Part shown: piece by piece, positions 17,325-26,565 of the stretch
Layout of the letters: every line of letters starts with the position of its first letter
Numbering within the stretch: the first letter of the stretch is position 1
Assembly: GCA_023823795.1 (NCBI GenBank)
Contig: CP085710.1
Coordinates: 2,320,001-2,384,000 of the forward strand
Source: Bacillus sp. F19
Lineage (GTDB): Bacteria; Bacillota; Bacilli; Bacillales; Bacillaceae
Direction: 5' to 3'
DNA length: 64,000 bases
Program-made: the position numbers and the translations under genes
The notes under the pieces: model-generated
Told to the model about the DNA's origin: nothing
Seen by the model: the letters and a program-made list of their open reading frames with translations, nothing else
Database searches by the model: none

Positions 17325-19199
17325 TTAACAAAATTTTTTCTTATAATGAATTAAAGTAAGTAATGGAAACAGGTATTCGTAACTATGGTAATAAATATAA
17401 AATCCTCCTGGGAGACCTTGACCTTTCGGATATGTTGTTGTCCAATCAATCTTTTCAGATGTCTCAAGCAAAAAAGTAACCCCGCGATTAATTTCGGGTG
17501 TCTTTTCATTTTCCGCAGTAATAAGCGCATCCAATGCCCATGACGTATGAGTGCGAGTGCTTTCATTTAAAGTCACATACTTTTTATTTATGTCGCTTTT
17601 ACAAGATTCACCCCATCCACCGTTTTGGTTTTGAATTTTGTATAACCATTGGATTGCTTTTTGAATCGAAGGGTGATCTTTGCGTATGTTTACTGCTACT
17701 AATCCTGTAACAGCTGCCCATGTTCCGTAAATATAACAAATCCCCCATCTACCATACCAAGAGCCATCCTTTTTCTGATTTTGAAGCAGCCATTTAACAC
17801 CACGTTTTACAAAAGGATGGTATTGATTTAAATGAGTGAAATTTCCTAAAAATTCTAATGTCCTCCCTGTTAAATCTGGTGTTGAAGGGTCTAGCATCAA
17901 TGTTCCTCCTCCTTCAACAGGCAGCCAAGCAAGAAAAGATTTATCAATATTTTTTTCAAACGCAGCCCATCCTCCATCATCGTTCTGCATGGATATCACC
18001 CATTGAATCGCTCGATCCCAAGCTTGACGATAGACAGGGTTTTTAAGAACGTGGGATCGAATAGATCTTAATGAGGCTGTTGTATCATCAACATCAGGAT
18101 GGAGTGTATTAATGTCAGCAAATCCCCATCCACCAGGTAACGAGGTTTGATTATGGATAGCCCAATCACCGAATACATCATGCTGTCTAGGCAGCAAGTA
18201 ACGATTCGCCTTTTGAATCGTTACTGATGAAGGGGAAATCCCTGCTTCTTGTAGACAATAGCTAATTAGGGCCGTATTCCAAACGGTTGACGTCGTATAC
18301 TGAATATGAATTTGATTATCAATTTTGGTCTTAAACGATTTTAACCCCTGAACAGCCCGGGTAATGATCGGATGTTGTTTCGAATAGCCCCGTGCCATTA
18401 AAGCAAAAATCATTAAAAACGTAGAACTGAAATAACTGTAATACGTTCCATCCGACTCAATTCGCTGTAACATATACTGCTCAGCGCGATTTAAGGCCAT
18501 CTGATGGAGATCACGCGGATACCCTATAAGACTCTTTATTCCTTGTTGAATTGACGAAAGGAAGGACCGCCAATCATTCAACTCCATTTCCCAATCATCA
18601 TCGCTTCTTATTAAAAATAAATCGGATATATCCGGAGAACGTTTTGTCTTCATACTAAATTTATAATCAGCAGCAATTAATATTGGAGTTAAATTTGCTC
18701 TTGCATACACGGAAAAGTCAAAGAAATTCACTGGAAAAGAAATCGGCAAAAGCATAATCTCAACCGGAATAGGAAAATGTTGCGGCCATTTATAATGTCC
18801 TGTAAGAGCTAACATGATTTTTGTAAACATATTTATTTCATTTAACCCACCGTTTTTCAAAATAAATTGTCTTGCTATGTGCATCTCCGGATCATTTTTT
18901 GTTCGGTGACCTGAGTAAAGGAGCGCATAATAGGCTTCAACGGTTGCCGTAAGGTTCCCTCCCTCTTCATCATAAAATAACTTCCAGGCCCCATTTTCCC
19001 CCTGTTTGCTAACAATCCGACGCACCAGCGACTGGATTAAATCTTCATCATTTATTTCTAATGTGCGTAATAAGATGATCATATAACAATCAGTTGAAAT
19101 ACCCGTTTCAAACGGATAGGACCATGATCCGTCGGGGTTCTGTTCTTCTATAAGAATGTTAACCAACCGGTTTATTTCAGCTTCAACTTTTTGTTTCAT
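17325..19199 (-). CDS. sqhC: Squalene-hopene cyclase (sporulene/hopanoid cyclase)
   Basis: The 624-residue protein is the normal length for a class II triterpene cyclase. It has repeated QW motifs (QNPDGSWSYPF at ~20, MQNDDGGWAAF, NQKKDGSWYGRWG, NQNGGWGESC, all variants of QxxxGxW). The catalytic acid motif DVDDTT lies at ~369-374 and supplies the proton that starts polycyclisation of squalene or tetraprenyl-beta-curcumene. The enzyme is a monotopic membrane protein. In B. subtilis the orthologue makes sporulenes in spores. It is divergent from the DUF2515 gene. Confidence 0.93.
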   Translation of the reverse strand: MKQKVEAEINRLVNILIEEQNPDGSWSYPFETGISTDCYMIILLRTLEINDEDLIQSLVRRIVSKQGENGAWKLFYDEEGGNLTATVEAYYALLYSGHRTKNDPEMHIARQFILKNGGLNEINMFTKIMLALTGHYKWPQHFPIPVEIMLLPISFPVNFFDFSVYARANLTPILIAADYKFSMKTKRSPDISDLFLIRSDDDWEMELNDWRSFLSSIQQGIKSLIGYPRDLHQMALNRAEQYMLQRIESDGTYYSYFSSTFLMIFALMARGYSKQHPIITRAVQGLKSFKTKIDNQIHIQYTTSTVWNTALISYCLQEAGISPSSVTIQKANRYLLPRQHDVFGDWAIHNQTSLPGGWGFADINTLHPDVDDTTASLRSIRSHVLKNPVYRQAWDRAIQWVISMQNDDGGWAAFEKNIDKSFLAWLPVEGGGTLMLDPSTPDLTGRTLEFLGNFTHLNQYHPFVKRGVKWLLQNQKKDGSWYGRWGICYIYGTWAAVTGLVAVNIRKDHPSIQKAIQWLYKIQNQNGGWGESCKSDINKKYVTLNESTRTHTSWALDALITAENEKTPEINRGVTFLLETSEKIDWTTTYPKGQGLPGGFYIYYHSYEYLFPLLTLIHYKKKFC

Positions 19200-19289
19200 A
19201 TAATTGTTAACCCTCTCTTTGTTAAAAGCAGTTTTTCATATTTATATTCCTTTCAACGCAAGCGCATTCGTAAGACGGGAGGGAAATGG

Positions 19290-20450
19290 ATGGCTATCGG
19301 CCGTTTCGAAATAAAGAAAATGACGATAAAATCTCATCTAGAAATAAAAGAAGAATTGAAGAAAAAAAGCAAAAATAAACCAAGCTCTTTTACAGATTTA
19401 AAGCTGACAAAAGATGAAAGAAAACTAATTAACGATATTAAAGAAATGACGAATAAATTAAATGTAAATAATGTCACCAGAACACAGGCTTATTTTGATT
19501 TTTTTCTACAGCACCCTGAAATCCACTGGGCTTTATTAGGCCATATGGTATCACGAAACGGCGGTTGGCATATGACAGATTTAAAAGGCGATCTCCTTAC
19601 AAGGTTGTTGTCTGAAAAAGAACAAAGTAATTTCTTTTTATTTTTAGAACGAGGAAATTGGTTAATATTTCAAGACGTTTATCCGCAATTTTTACTGTAT
19701 AAGCAAAGTTTAAAAATCAATAAAAACCTTTTTTATCTTCTTCCCTACTTCAATGTTTCAATATTTATGGAAACGATATGGAATTATTTTTGGGAGCATG
19801 GCGACTGCTATCTTTTAGCCATCGCGACAGTTATTAACGAACAAAGTTATTTAGAAAAAAGCGTTATTCAAAATCATCATTTCAAAAAAACGGTATTAAA
19901 TACAATTGGATTTAAGCTATATGATTTTTTGCGTTTTAATCATATAATTTTTCCATTTTATAAAAACGGAAAGGCAAAAAAACCAAACTTAAGTGGAGAA
20001 ACTCTGCAACATTTTGATTCGCTTCATGAGCGAATCATGTTAGGAAAGCGATTATATTCATTACTTTTTCAGCAAGAATCTATCTTCCAAGGTGTTTTGA
20101 TTTGGGCTAACAACCATCCTCATACAGGTTCTAGAAAAGATTATTGGGATCATCTGTTTCATCGTGTTAACGAATCGCTGCCAGGGTCCATTTACAGACG
20201 AAGAACAAAAAAGTGCCAACTTAAAAAAGGAGCACAGCGTATCTATAGTCCCACATTGCAATTTGCTTGGAAAAATGTTGATCATCCAGAAGCTGATAAG
20301 GGCGACTGGTTTGATGATTGGAGAATTGTCGATTATTTAGAAGAAGAAAAATACACAGGTGGGGAAATTTATGATGAGTACTGTAAAACGATTGAAAAAA
20401 TCGAGCTTGCCATCATTGCAAAAAAGGCGATCTTTCTCAGACAGGAGTAA
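19290..20450 (+). CDS. DUF2515 family protein (YppC-like)
   Basis: I place the start at ATG 19290, six bases after GGGAGGG, which gives 386 residues. The extended frame from 19191 overlaps the divergent sqhC start and has a poor N-terminus. The family pattern is clear: NVNNVTRTQAYFDFFLQHPE, IHWALLGHMVSRNGGWHMTD, then LERGNWLIFQDVYPQFLLY and a LGKRLYSLLF block. No catalytic residues are known for this family; YppC of B. subtilis is uncharacterised. The last 80 bases overlap the next gene. Confidence 0.8.
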   Translation: MAIGRFEIKKMTIKSHLEIKEELKKKSKNKPSSFTDLKLTKDERKLINDIKEMTNKLNVNNVTRTQAYFDFFLQHPEIHWALLGHMVSRNGGWHMTDLKGDLLTRLLSEKEQSNFFLFLERGNWLIFQDVYPQFLLYKQSLKINKNLFYLLPYFNVSIFMETIWNYFWEHGDCYLLAIATVINEQSYLEKSVIQNHHFKKTVLNTIGFKLYDFLRFNHIIFPFYKNGKAKKPNLSGETLQHFDSLHERIMLGKRLYSLLFQQESIFQGVLIWANNHPHTGSRKDYWDHLFHRVNESLPGSIYRRRTKKCQLKKGAQRIYSPTLQFAWKNVDHPEADKGDWFDDWRIVDYLEEEKYTGGEIYDEYCKTIEKIELAIIAKKAIFLRQE

Positions 20451-20838
20451 AGATCTTTATGCATATATAACAGTAGCTCTATTCGCTTCATTAGTTGGGA
20501 CTTATTTAGATTTAATTTTTGTTGGGAAAGGAATTTATCACTTTCCTGTTAGGCTTTTCCCTGAAATATTTACAATTAATATTGTGTTTACTTTATTTAT
20601 CCTTCCGCTCTTCACGATTCTCTTTTTGTTTTTTGCTAAACGGGTCCAACCATTTGAACGTTTTATGATGATACTTATTATTAGTGTTGTTATATTTTTT
20701 ATAGAACAATTTACTGAACAATTAGGATGGTTTATACATTACACGAAATGGAATCATGCTTATTCTTTTTTTGGATATATGTTATTTTTCATCGTCGTTT
20801 GGAAGCTTTTCCTTTTGTTTTCATCATATTTCCGTTAA
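20371..20838 (+). CDS. CBO0543-like membrane protein, ~155 aa
   Basis: Four hydrophobic helices follow a basic N-terminus (KRLKKSSLPSLQKRRSFSDR): around YAYITVALFASLVGTYLDLI, FTINIVFTLFILPLFTILFL, FMMILIISVVIFFIEQF and FFGYMLFFIVVWKLFLLF. ATG 20371 has AGGTGGGG seven bases upstream. The reading frame starts inside the DUF2515 gene, an 80-base out-of-phase overlap that suggests tight translational coupling. Function unknown. Confidence 0.7.
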   Translation: MMSTVKRLKKSSLPSLQKRRSFSDRSKDLYAYITVALFASLVGTYLDLIFVGKGIYHFPVRLFPEIFTINIVFTLFILPLFTILFLFFAKRVQPFERFMMILIISVVIFFIEQFTEQLGWFIHYTKWNHAYSFFGYMLFFIVVWKLFLLFSSYFR

Positions 20839-21490
20839 ATAGCAAGGAACGCCTTAGAAACCAAAAGACTCTTTCACTTTTATTTTCAATAGATTTATTT
20901 GATGAATGTACCTTTTATTTCAAATAAAAAAGAATAAAGACAAGGAGAACCTCATAAATCTACTCACCAGGTATATATCTAAAACTATTTAAAAAAACTT
21001 AACGTTGTTTCTCTTTTTCGGGACGATAATTCTATAATAAGCCGAATCATCTTAACGTACAGAAGATCGGCTATTTGTGCGTCGAATTTTGCTTAGCGTA
21101 CGTTTTCCGCGTTTTGCTGGCGGTACCCTTGGCGGTACCCCATATAAAGTTTGAGTAAAATCCTGTATTAATTTAAACAGGATTTTTCTTTTTGTTTTGT
21201 CGATGATGTAAACCCTAGTATGTTACTCCACAAAAGGGCCAGATAATTGAATAACACTTGGCAGTTAAAATATTTAGAGATTGGGAAGGAGCTTTAAGTT
21301 TTTTGTTTCGTGAAAAACATTTACAAAGCATAAACAAAACAATGCTCTTAATTTAACAAATTATAGATATTATTTTTATGTACAACCTGTGAATCCAACT
21401 CCTAAAAACTTACCTAACGCGTTGGTCAATGAGGACGAGGGAGTGGAGGTTCCTAATCAAGGTAAAACGAATATTGTATAGGAGGATAAA
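20839..21490. other. Non-coding stretch with repeat copy and gene debris
   Basis: It contains the CTTAGCGTACG repeat at 21092-21152 and a short shared motif, AAGGGCCAGATAATTGAATA (~21233), that recurs near 41388. A start-less frame ending at 21480 (VQPVNPTPKNLPNALVNEDE) is probably the tail of a lost gene. Confidence 0.4.
21092..21152. repeat. Dispersed CTTAGCGTACG repeat (copy 2)
   Basis: Same order of blocks as 1994-2051: CTTAGCGTACG, TCCGCGTTTTGCTGG, hairpin, AAGTTTG. The hairpin here is formed by two GGTACC halves around CTTGGC. Confidence 0.6.
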
Positions 21491-21492
21491 TA

Positions 21493-22818
21493 GTGAACAA
21501 ATTAAAAGCAGCTTTATCATTTTTGATGGTGATCACAATGGTAATATTTCCGTTAATGTCGCTAGCTACTGCTGAAGAAGATGTGGAACAAGATACTACC
21601 TCTAATTCGACACAGTTAAAAGTAATGAGCTATAACTTAAGATACGCTAATGCCTCAGGCCCTAATTCATGGGGAGACCGACGACCTGTTATGGCTCAAC
21701 TGTTGGATCTAGAAAAACCGGATATTATCGGAACTCAAGAAGGCCTCTTTCACCAGTTGAAAGATATGGAGGAGGATATGCCTCAATATGACTGGATTGG
21801 AGAGGGAAGAAGAGGCGGCAGCAAAAGCGAATACATGGCGGTCTTTTATAACAAAAAACGTTTTTCACCGTTGGAATACGATCACTACTGGCTGTCTGAT
21901 ACACCAAACGTTATTGGCTCAACCACATGGGGTGAAAAATGGGATAACCGAATGGTCACATGGGTAAAATTTATGGATAAAAAAACAAAGCAAGAGTTTT
22001 ATTTCGTTAACACTCACTTAGACCAAAGTTCAGCAGAATCGAGAGAAAAAAGTGCAAAATTAATAGTTGAAAAATTATCCGAATTTGAACCACACTTGCC
22101 AGTTATCATTACAGGGGATTTTAATAGCAAATCTAATTCCATACCTTATCATACCATCATTAACGATGGCGGATTTACAGATGCTTGGGCACAGGCTGAA
22201 ACAAAGATTGGAGAAAACCTCGGTACCTTTAACGGTTTAAAGGATCCGACAGGTGGCGGACCGGGTAACATCATTGACTTCATTTTTTATAAAGGTAATT
22301 TAAAAGTGAAACAAGCCAAAATAAATGATTATACAAAAAATGGGCAGTTTCCTAGCGATCATTTTCCAGTCATTGCAGATTTAGCCATTGAACCTAGTCA
22401 GTACGCAGAAAATTTAGCGTTAAATAAAACGACAATCGGCACAACAGCCTGCAATCAAGCGGAAGCAGCCGGAAATGCATTTGACGGAACTATCTATAAT
22501 AACAGTAAATTTTGTTCTAAAACAGTACCGGCATTCGTTCAGGTTGACCTAGGATCACCTCAAGCCGTATCTGATTTTATCATTAAACATGCTGGAATGG
22601 GTGGAGAGGATCCGGGATTAAATACGAAAGACTTCAACATTGAGGTAAGTGAAGATGGAACCAATTGGACTAGAGTAGTAGAAGTAACCGGAAACACTTC
22701 TAATTCAACATTGCATGAAATAGCTCCTGTGTCCGCCCGCTATGTGAAGTTAAACATTGTAAATGCCGGAAGAGACAATGTTACACGAATTTACGAATTC
22801 GAAATTTACGGAAACTAG
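21493..22818 (+). CDS. Secreted endonuclease/exonuclease/phosphatase-family enzyme with C-terminal F5/8 type C domain
   Basis: AGGAGG precedes a GTG start. The first ~27 residues are a signal peptide ending SLATAEE. Residues ~40-295 form an EEP domain: KVMSYNLRYANASGPNSWGD, DIIGTQEGLFHQL (catalytic Glu), FYFVNTHLDQSS, VIITGDFNSKS, FNGLKDPTGGGPGNIIDFIF and SDHFPVIADL. This subgroup resembles extracellular phosphodiesterases or sphingomyelinase-like enzymes. Residues ~303-441 are a discoidin-type carbohydrate- or lipid-binding domain (NLALNKTTIGTT, VQVDLGSPQAVSDFII, SARYVKLNIVNAGRDN). The substrate is unknown; binding to a glycan or membrane is likely. Confidence 0.85.
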   Translation: MNKLKAALSFLMVITMVIFPLMSLATAEEDVEQDTTSNSTQLKVMSYNLRYANASGPNSWGDRRPVMAQLLDLEKPDIIGTQEGLFHQLKDMEEDMPQYDWIGEGRRGGSKSEYMAVFYNKKRFSPLEYDHYWLSDTPNVIGSTTWGEKWDNRMVTWVKFMDKKTKQEFYFVNTHLDQSSAESREKSAKLIVEKLSEFEPHLPVIITGDFNSKSNSIPYHTIINDGGFTDAWAQAETKIGENLGTFNGLKDPTGGGPGNIIDFIFYKGNLKVKQAKINDYTKNGQFPSDHFPVIADLAIEPSQYAENLALNKTTIGTTACNQAEAAGNAFDGTIYNNSKFCSKTVPAFVQVDLGSPQAVSDFIIKHAGMGGEDPGLNTKDFNIEVSEDGTNWTRVVEVTGNTSNSTLHEIAPVSARYVKLNIVNAGRDNVTRIYEFEIYGN

Positions 22819-22883
22819 TTTTAATGATAATCATAAAGAAGTAGAAGACTGGAAATAAATAAGTCCACATATATATTAAAATA

Positions 22884-22909
22884 AGCCATCCAAGGAAAGG
22901 ATGGCTTTT
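22884..22909 (+). terminator. Terminator after the secreted EEP gene
   Basis: AGCCATCC and GGATGGCT form an 8-bp stem followed by TTTT. Confidence 0.8.
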
Positions 22910-23092
22910 GTGGCTAAAGGAAAATGGAGAATAATTGGGAGGAACAGGTTTTCAAATTTAATACAACATATTATTTTCCTTGATAATTCAATTAGGAGTT
23001 CATATGTCGATGTGCCAGAATGGAATGAAGTATTTTTTGTAATGGAGACGGAAAATAATTACTTTGGAGTTTATTGGTACACAACTTCATAG
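22901..23092 (+). CDS. Doubtful 63-aa ORF
   Basis: The ATG lies in the 3' arm of the preceding terminator, with AAGGAAAGG (the loop of that hairpin) as the only ribosome-binding site. The product (MAFVAKGKWRIIGRNRF...) has no motif, but its last 25 residues look protein-like (VPEWNEVFFVMETENNYFGV). It may be a remnant. Confidence 0.25.
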   Translation: MAFVAKGKWRIIGRNRFSNLIQHIIFLDNSIRSSYVDVPEWNEVFFVMETENNYFGVYWYTTS

Positions 23093-23156
23093 AAAATAAA
23101 ACCCGACCAATCAAGCTTTCATTTTGGTGGATTTTTTCATCTTGAGCTAAAGGAGG

Positions 23157-23185
23157 CGTTTCTGTATAAGCAGAAACGTTTTTTT
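23157..23185 (+). terminator. Terminator hairpin with T-run
   Basis: CGTTTCTG / CAGAAACG over a 6-base loop, followed by eight Ts. Confidence 0.75.
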
Positions 23186-23443
23186 ACTAAAAGTTGCAGT
23201 TATGTTTGTTCAAAGCTATTGGTAGGATCAGTTTCCAAACAAATTAGGTAGAACAATTCAAGATTGATTAAAAGTTTTCTTAAGTATGAATAAATGTTAA
23301 AAAAAACTGGTATTATCTTTAAGTTAGCGAATATAAATAGTCATCTATTTAATACCCTTTAGAGGAAGTGCTAAAAACATAACAATTATCAGTGACTTTA
23401 AGCAATTTTTGAAAATTCAAGGTGCAGCAGTACTCATAATTAG

Positions 23444-23671
23444 TTTGCAACAGCGAAACATTTCCCTGGGCACGGTGATACAGCCGTAGACTAACACTAT
23501 GGGCTGCCGATTATTAATCACGATTTAAAGACACTTCAAAATGTAGATTTAAAACCGTTTAAAAAAGCCATTGGAGCTGGCATTGATGCGATTATGACTG
23601 GTCATATCGTTGTACCTGCTCTTGATGACTCAGGACTTCCTGCAACCCTTTCCAAACCAATCCTAACATAG
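23444..23671 (+). pseudogene. NagZ-type glycoside hydrolase family 3 fragment
   Basis: One frame reads KHFPGHGDTAVD, stop, HYGLPIINHDLKTLQNVDLK and GAGIDAIMTGHIVVPALDDS, ending LPATLSKPIL. KHFPGHGDT is the signature of GH3 beta-N-acetylglucosaminidases that trim peptidoglycan. A TAA replaces a codon after AVD, and both ends are missing, so it is a relic. Confidence 0.8.
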
Positions 23672-23694
23672 CAGAAATTATTTGTGAAAAAGGA

Positions 23695-24165
23695 TTGCAG
23701 TCCAGAAAGGTGATGGACTACCTTTCAAATTATTTCAGGAGGGACTTGAAGTTTTTGAATACCGTATATATGGGAGACTTAGGAAGAGAATCTCTACAAA
23801 GGAAATACCAGTCAGGTAAAAACGAAAGAATTACCACACGTTTAACGCAATCCGCCTATGAAGACGTGTTTTCTCTGTCATACGCATTAGATGTCACTCC
23901 ATCAAAAGCGACAGCTCTTTTATTGGATGCAAGTATACGAAATACCAATCTTTTGAATGCATTTGTAAAAACATACCTACATGGTCACTTGGATGACACG
24001 AGAATGAAGGAGCTGAAACAAGTATTGAAGTACATCAATAAAAATAATCCTTACAACGAGGAAATTTCTTGGTTTACCCTTCTTTCTATGATCTTTGATG
24101 ACATTAAGGAAGGTACAAGTAATGTAAAAATGGTGATTAGTCACTTGATGGAAAAAAACAAATAA
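23695..24165 (+). CDS. Hypothetical protein with ribbon-helix-helix-like centre
   Basis: 156 residues from a TTG; an ATG at 23713 is an alternative, and neither has an ideal ribosome-binding site. The frame stays open upstream into the GH3 relic, so the true 5' end may have been lost. Residues ~43-80 (NERITTRLTQSAYEDVFSLS, SKATALLLDASIRN) resemble RHH-type DNA-binding proteins of plasmids and integrative elements. The C-terminal part is helical. Role unknown. Confidence 0.5.
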   Translation: MQSRKVMDYLSNYFRRDLKFLNTVYMGDLGRESLQRKYQSGKNERITTRLTQSAYEDVFSLSYALDVTPSKATALLLDASIRNTNLLNAFVKTYLHGHLDDTRMKELKQVLKYINKNNPYNEEISWFTLLSMIFDDIKEGTSNVKMVISHLMEKNK

Positions 24166-24371
24166 ATGTATTGCTCAAAAAGCATAATCGGGGATTCACA
24201 ATCACCTTCTATAGTATTAGATTAAACATCTTTATTGTAAGTGACTAGGATTGTGTTGTTCAACGAATGAGAATAGCTGGTGGAAGGTTTATATTTATTG
24301 TAGTATTCTGAATTTATGTTTTGTGAATAGCTGGAGGGAATAGAAGTGGAAAACTAGAGGAGTGTCTTCTA

Positions 24372-24821
24372 TTGAAGAAGAATTATTGGTTCATAGCTAT
24401 GGGCATTGTTTGGACTGTTATTTTTTCCGGTATGAGTTTTTATTGGGCAATGGGTGGCCTACTTGGTGTTAGGTCTCTAGGAGGGTCCATCTACGAGATG
24501 TCCTTAAACCCGGACCCCTCGTTCGTCATTCTTGTATGGTTTACCGGTTTAATTAAATTACTTGGCTCGATATTATTGTTGATGCTTCTTGTTCAATGGA
24601 AGAAGCCTATAATAACCAGAATGCTTTACTACGTGACAAAAATTGTGGGAGCTTTATTATTCTTGTATGGCTTACTTAATTTCGTCACGATTACTTTAAG
24701 TGCGTTTAATATTTTAGATTTTGACTTAGATTCATATGCAACGTTTTGGAGGTTAGCTTTTTGGGAACCTTTTTGGATGGCCGGTGGAATTTTTTACTTC
24801 TTTTCCATTAAAAGAATATAA
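24372..24821 (+). CDS. DUF3995-like integral membrane protein, 149 aa
   Basis: Four membrane helices with FIAMGIVWTVIFSGMSFYWA first and WRLAFWEPFWMAGGIFYFFS last, the latter a hallmark of the DUF3995 group. GAGGAGTG lies upstream of the TTG start. It is monocistronic, followed by the repeat at 24909. Function unknown. Confidence 0.65.
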   Translation: MKKNYWFIAMGIVWTVIFSGMSFYWAMGGLLGVRSLGGSIYEMSLNPDPSFVILVWFTGLIKLLGSILLLMLLVQWKKPIITRMLYYVTKIVGALLFLYGLLNFVTITLSAFNILDFDLDSYATFWRLAFWEPFWMAGGIFYFFSIKRI

Positions 24822-24908
24822 TTTGGTCAATTACCAAGGGACTTTCTTTGATAAGTTCTTTGAAACGATTTTCCAGAAACGGGCGCTTTAATGGAGGAAG
24901 GATTACAG

Positions 24909-25058
24909 AAATGATCAAACTTTTTTATAAATGAATGATTCAATTGATATATTAAGAGCGTGTTTTGATCAATCTTTTTTTCAAAACACGCTCTTTTTTT
25001 TGTTCGTTTATCAAGGTTATTAGTATCAATTTGATCAAACTTTATTCCAAAGCTACAC
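24909..25058 (+). repeat. Dispersed terminator-bearing repeat, copy A
   Basis: It begins ATGATCAAACTTTTTTATAA and contains a terminator: AAGAGCGTGTTTTGATCAAT and TTTTTTTCAAAACACGCTCTT fold into a long stem followed by a T-run. It ends with GATCAAACTTTATTCCAAAG then CTACACC. Copies B and C lie at 54251 and 58243; half copies occur near 7474 (inverted), 8996 and 61545. Its right edge abuts the broken RHS gene. Confidence 0.75.
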
Positions 25059-25060
25059 CT

Positions 25061-26562
25061 TCTTAATCAGGCTGTGGAACAACATATTCTTTGCCAGGAA
25101 GAAAATGATCAGCCTTGGAGGGTCAATCAAGATTTTAGCTATACTGAAGAAGGGAAACCAGATATATTTTCGGCTTCAATTGATGGTACGAAACTATTTT
25201 CCTACGATTATTCATATGATTTGCAAAATAATAAAGTAAATACGAATATAAACAATGGGTTATTTGCAAAAGAAACCAGTTTCAAAGATAGTAATTTATT
25301 AGATTTCATCAAGTATTCTAACTCTACATTAGACGTTACTTACTCCTATGAGTATGATCGTTCTGGCAACATAACTAAAGAAACGACACCACAAGGGATA
25401 ACAATCTTTACTTATGATGCGAACAATCAACTGAAAAAAGAGGAATTACCAGACGGATCAACGAATGAATACATTTATGATGAGGTAGGAAATCGTCAAA
25501 ATTTTTTACAAAATCGTGTAGAAGTAAATAACTTTACTTACAATGATGGGAACCAAATCGCTACCAAAAATGGAGTATCATATAAATATGATGCGGATGG
25601 AAATTTGATTAATGATGAAAAATTCAACTATGAATACAATGCTCTTGATCAGCTAACTCGCGTCACAACACTTCAAAATGAAGAAGTCGCTATGGATATG
25701 ACGAGGAAGGCTTACGTACAAAGAAAATAGTTGGAAATAAAGCACACGAATATTACTATGAATCTGGTAACCTTTCATTTGAAATCATCCGTGCTAACAG
25801 TGAAATCGTCCAATATCGTTATTATCAATGGGATGGATATAAGCCTTTAGGGATGATTATTCGTGAAAAAGATGTAAATGGTGATTGGTTAGAGAAAACA
25901 TATCATTTCTGGACAAATCATCGGGGAGATGTAATATCAATTTTAGATCAGGCAATGAAGTGGGCTCATATAGCTATGATGCTTATGGAAATATACTTAG
26001 TGAAACCGGTTATGCTAAGGGTAACCCGATAAGCTATGCGGGGTATTATTATGATTCTGAAACACAGCATTATTATCTCCAAGCTCGTTATTATAATCCT
26101 GAAAATGGAAATTTTAATTCTCTAGATCCACACCCAGGTGATGATAGTGAACCGATATCTCAAAATGGGTATACGTATACAAAGAACAACCCTGTAATGT
26201 TCATAGATCCTGAAGGGAGATACTGGAAGAACGCTTGGTGGAATTCAAGGCCCTTTCTTTCAGCAACTATTAACGCAGTTATATTCTTGTCGGCGGGGGC
26301 AATTGGGCAAGGGGTAAAGGTTGTTTTGAAGCAATTATCAAAAAAACAACTAGCAAAGAGTAAGGAAACTGTTTTCTTTAGGAAGTTTAAAAAATCTATG
26401 AGAGCTAGAGGAATTTCAAATGCTATCTCTAGTAAGGTTGTAGGGATACTAACTACAGCGGTAGGAGTAGCTTCTTTCTATAAAAATCCTGGTGGATATA
26501 TATTTGGAAAGCTAGATGCTCGTGATAGATTTAGAAATAATGGATACTTCAATTGGTATTAA
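25061..26562 (+). pseudogene. RHS/YD-repeat protein, 5' truncated and frameshifted, with variable C-terminal tip
   Basis: Three collinear frames (25061-25730, ~25700-25950, 25885-26562) carry typical YD repeats (YEYDRSGNITKETTPQG, YIYDEVGNRQNF, YKYDADGNLIND), then the RHS core end ETQHYYLQARYYNPENGNF and NNPVMFIDPEGR. Two frameshifts, at ~25690 and ~25950, break it. After the DPEGR boundary comes a ~110-residue non-repeated tip with hydrophobic, glycine-rich helices. RHS proteins deliver such tips as toxins or make wall-associated polymers. The N-terminal export region is missing; the 5' end abuts repeat copy A. Confidence 0.85.
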
Positions 26563-26565
26563 AGG

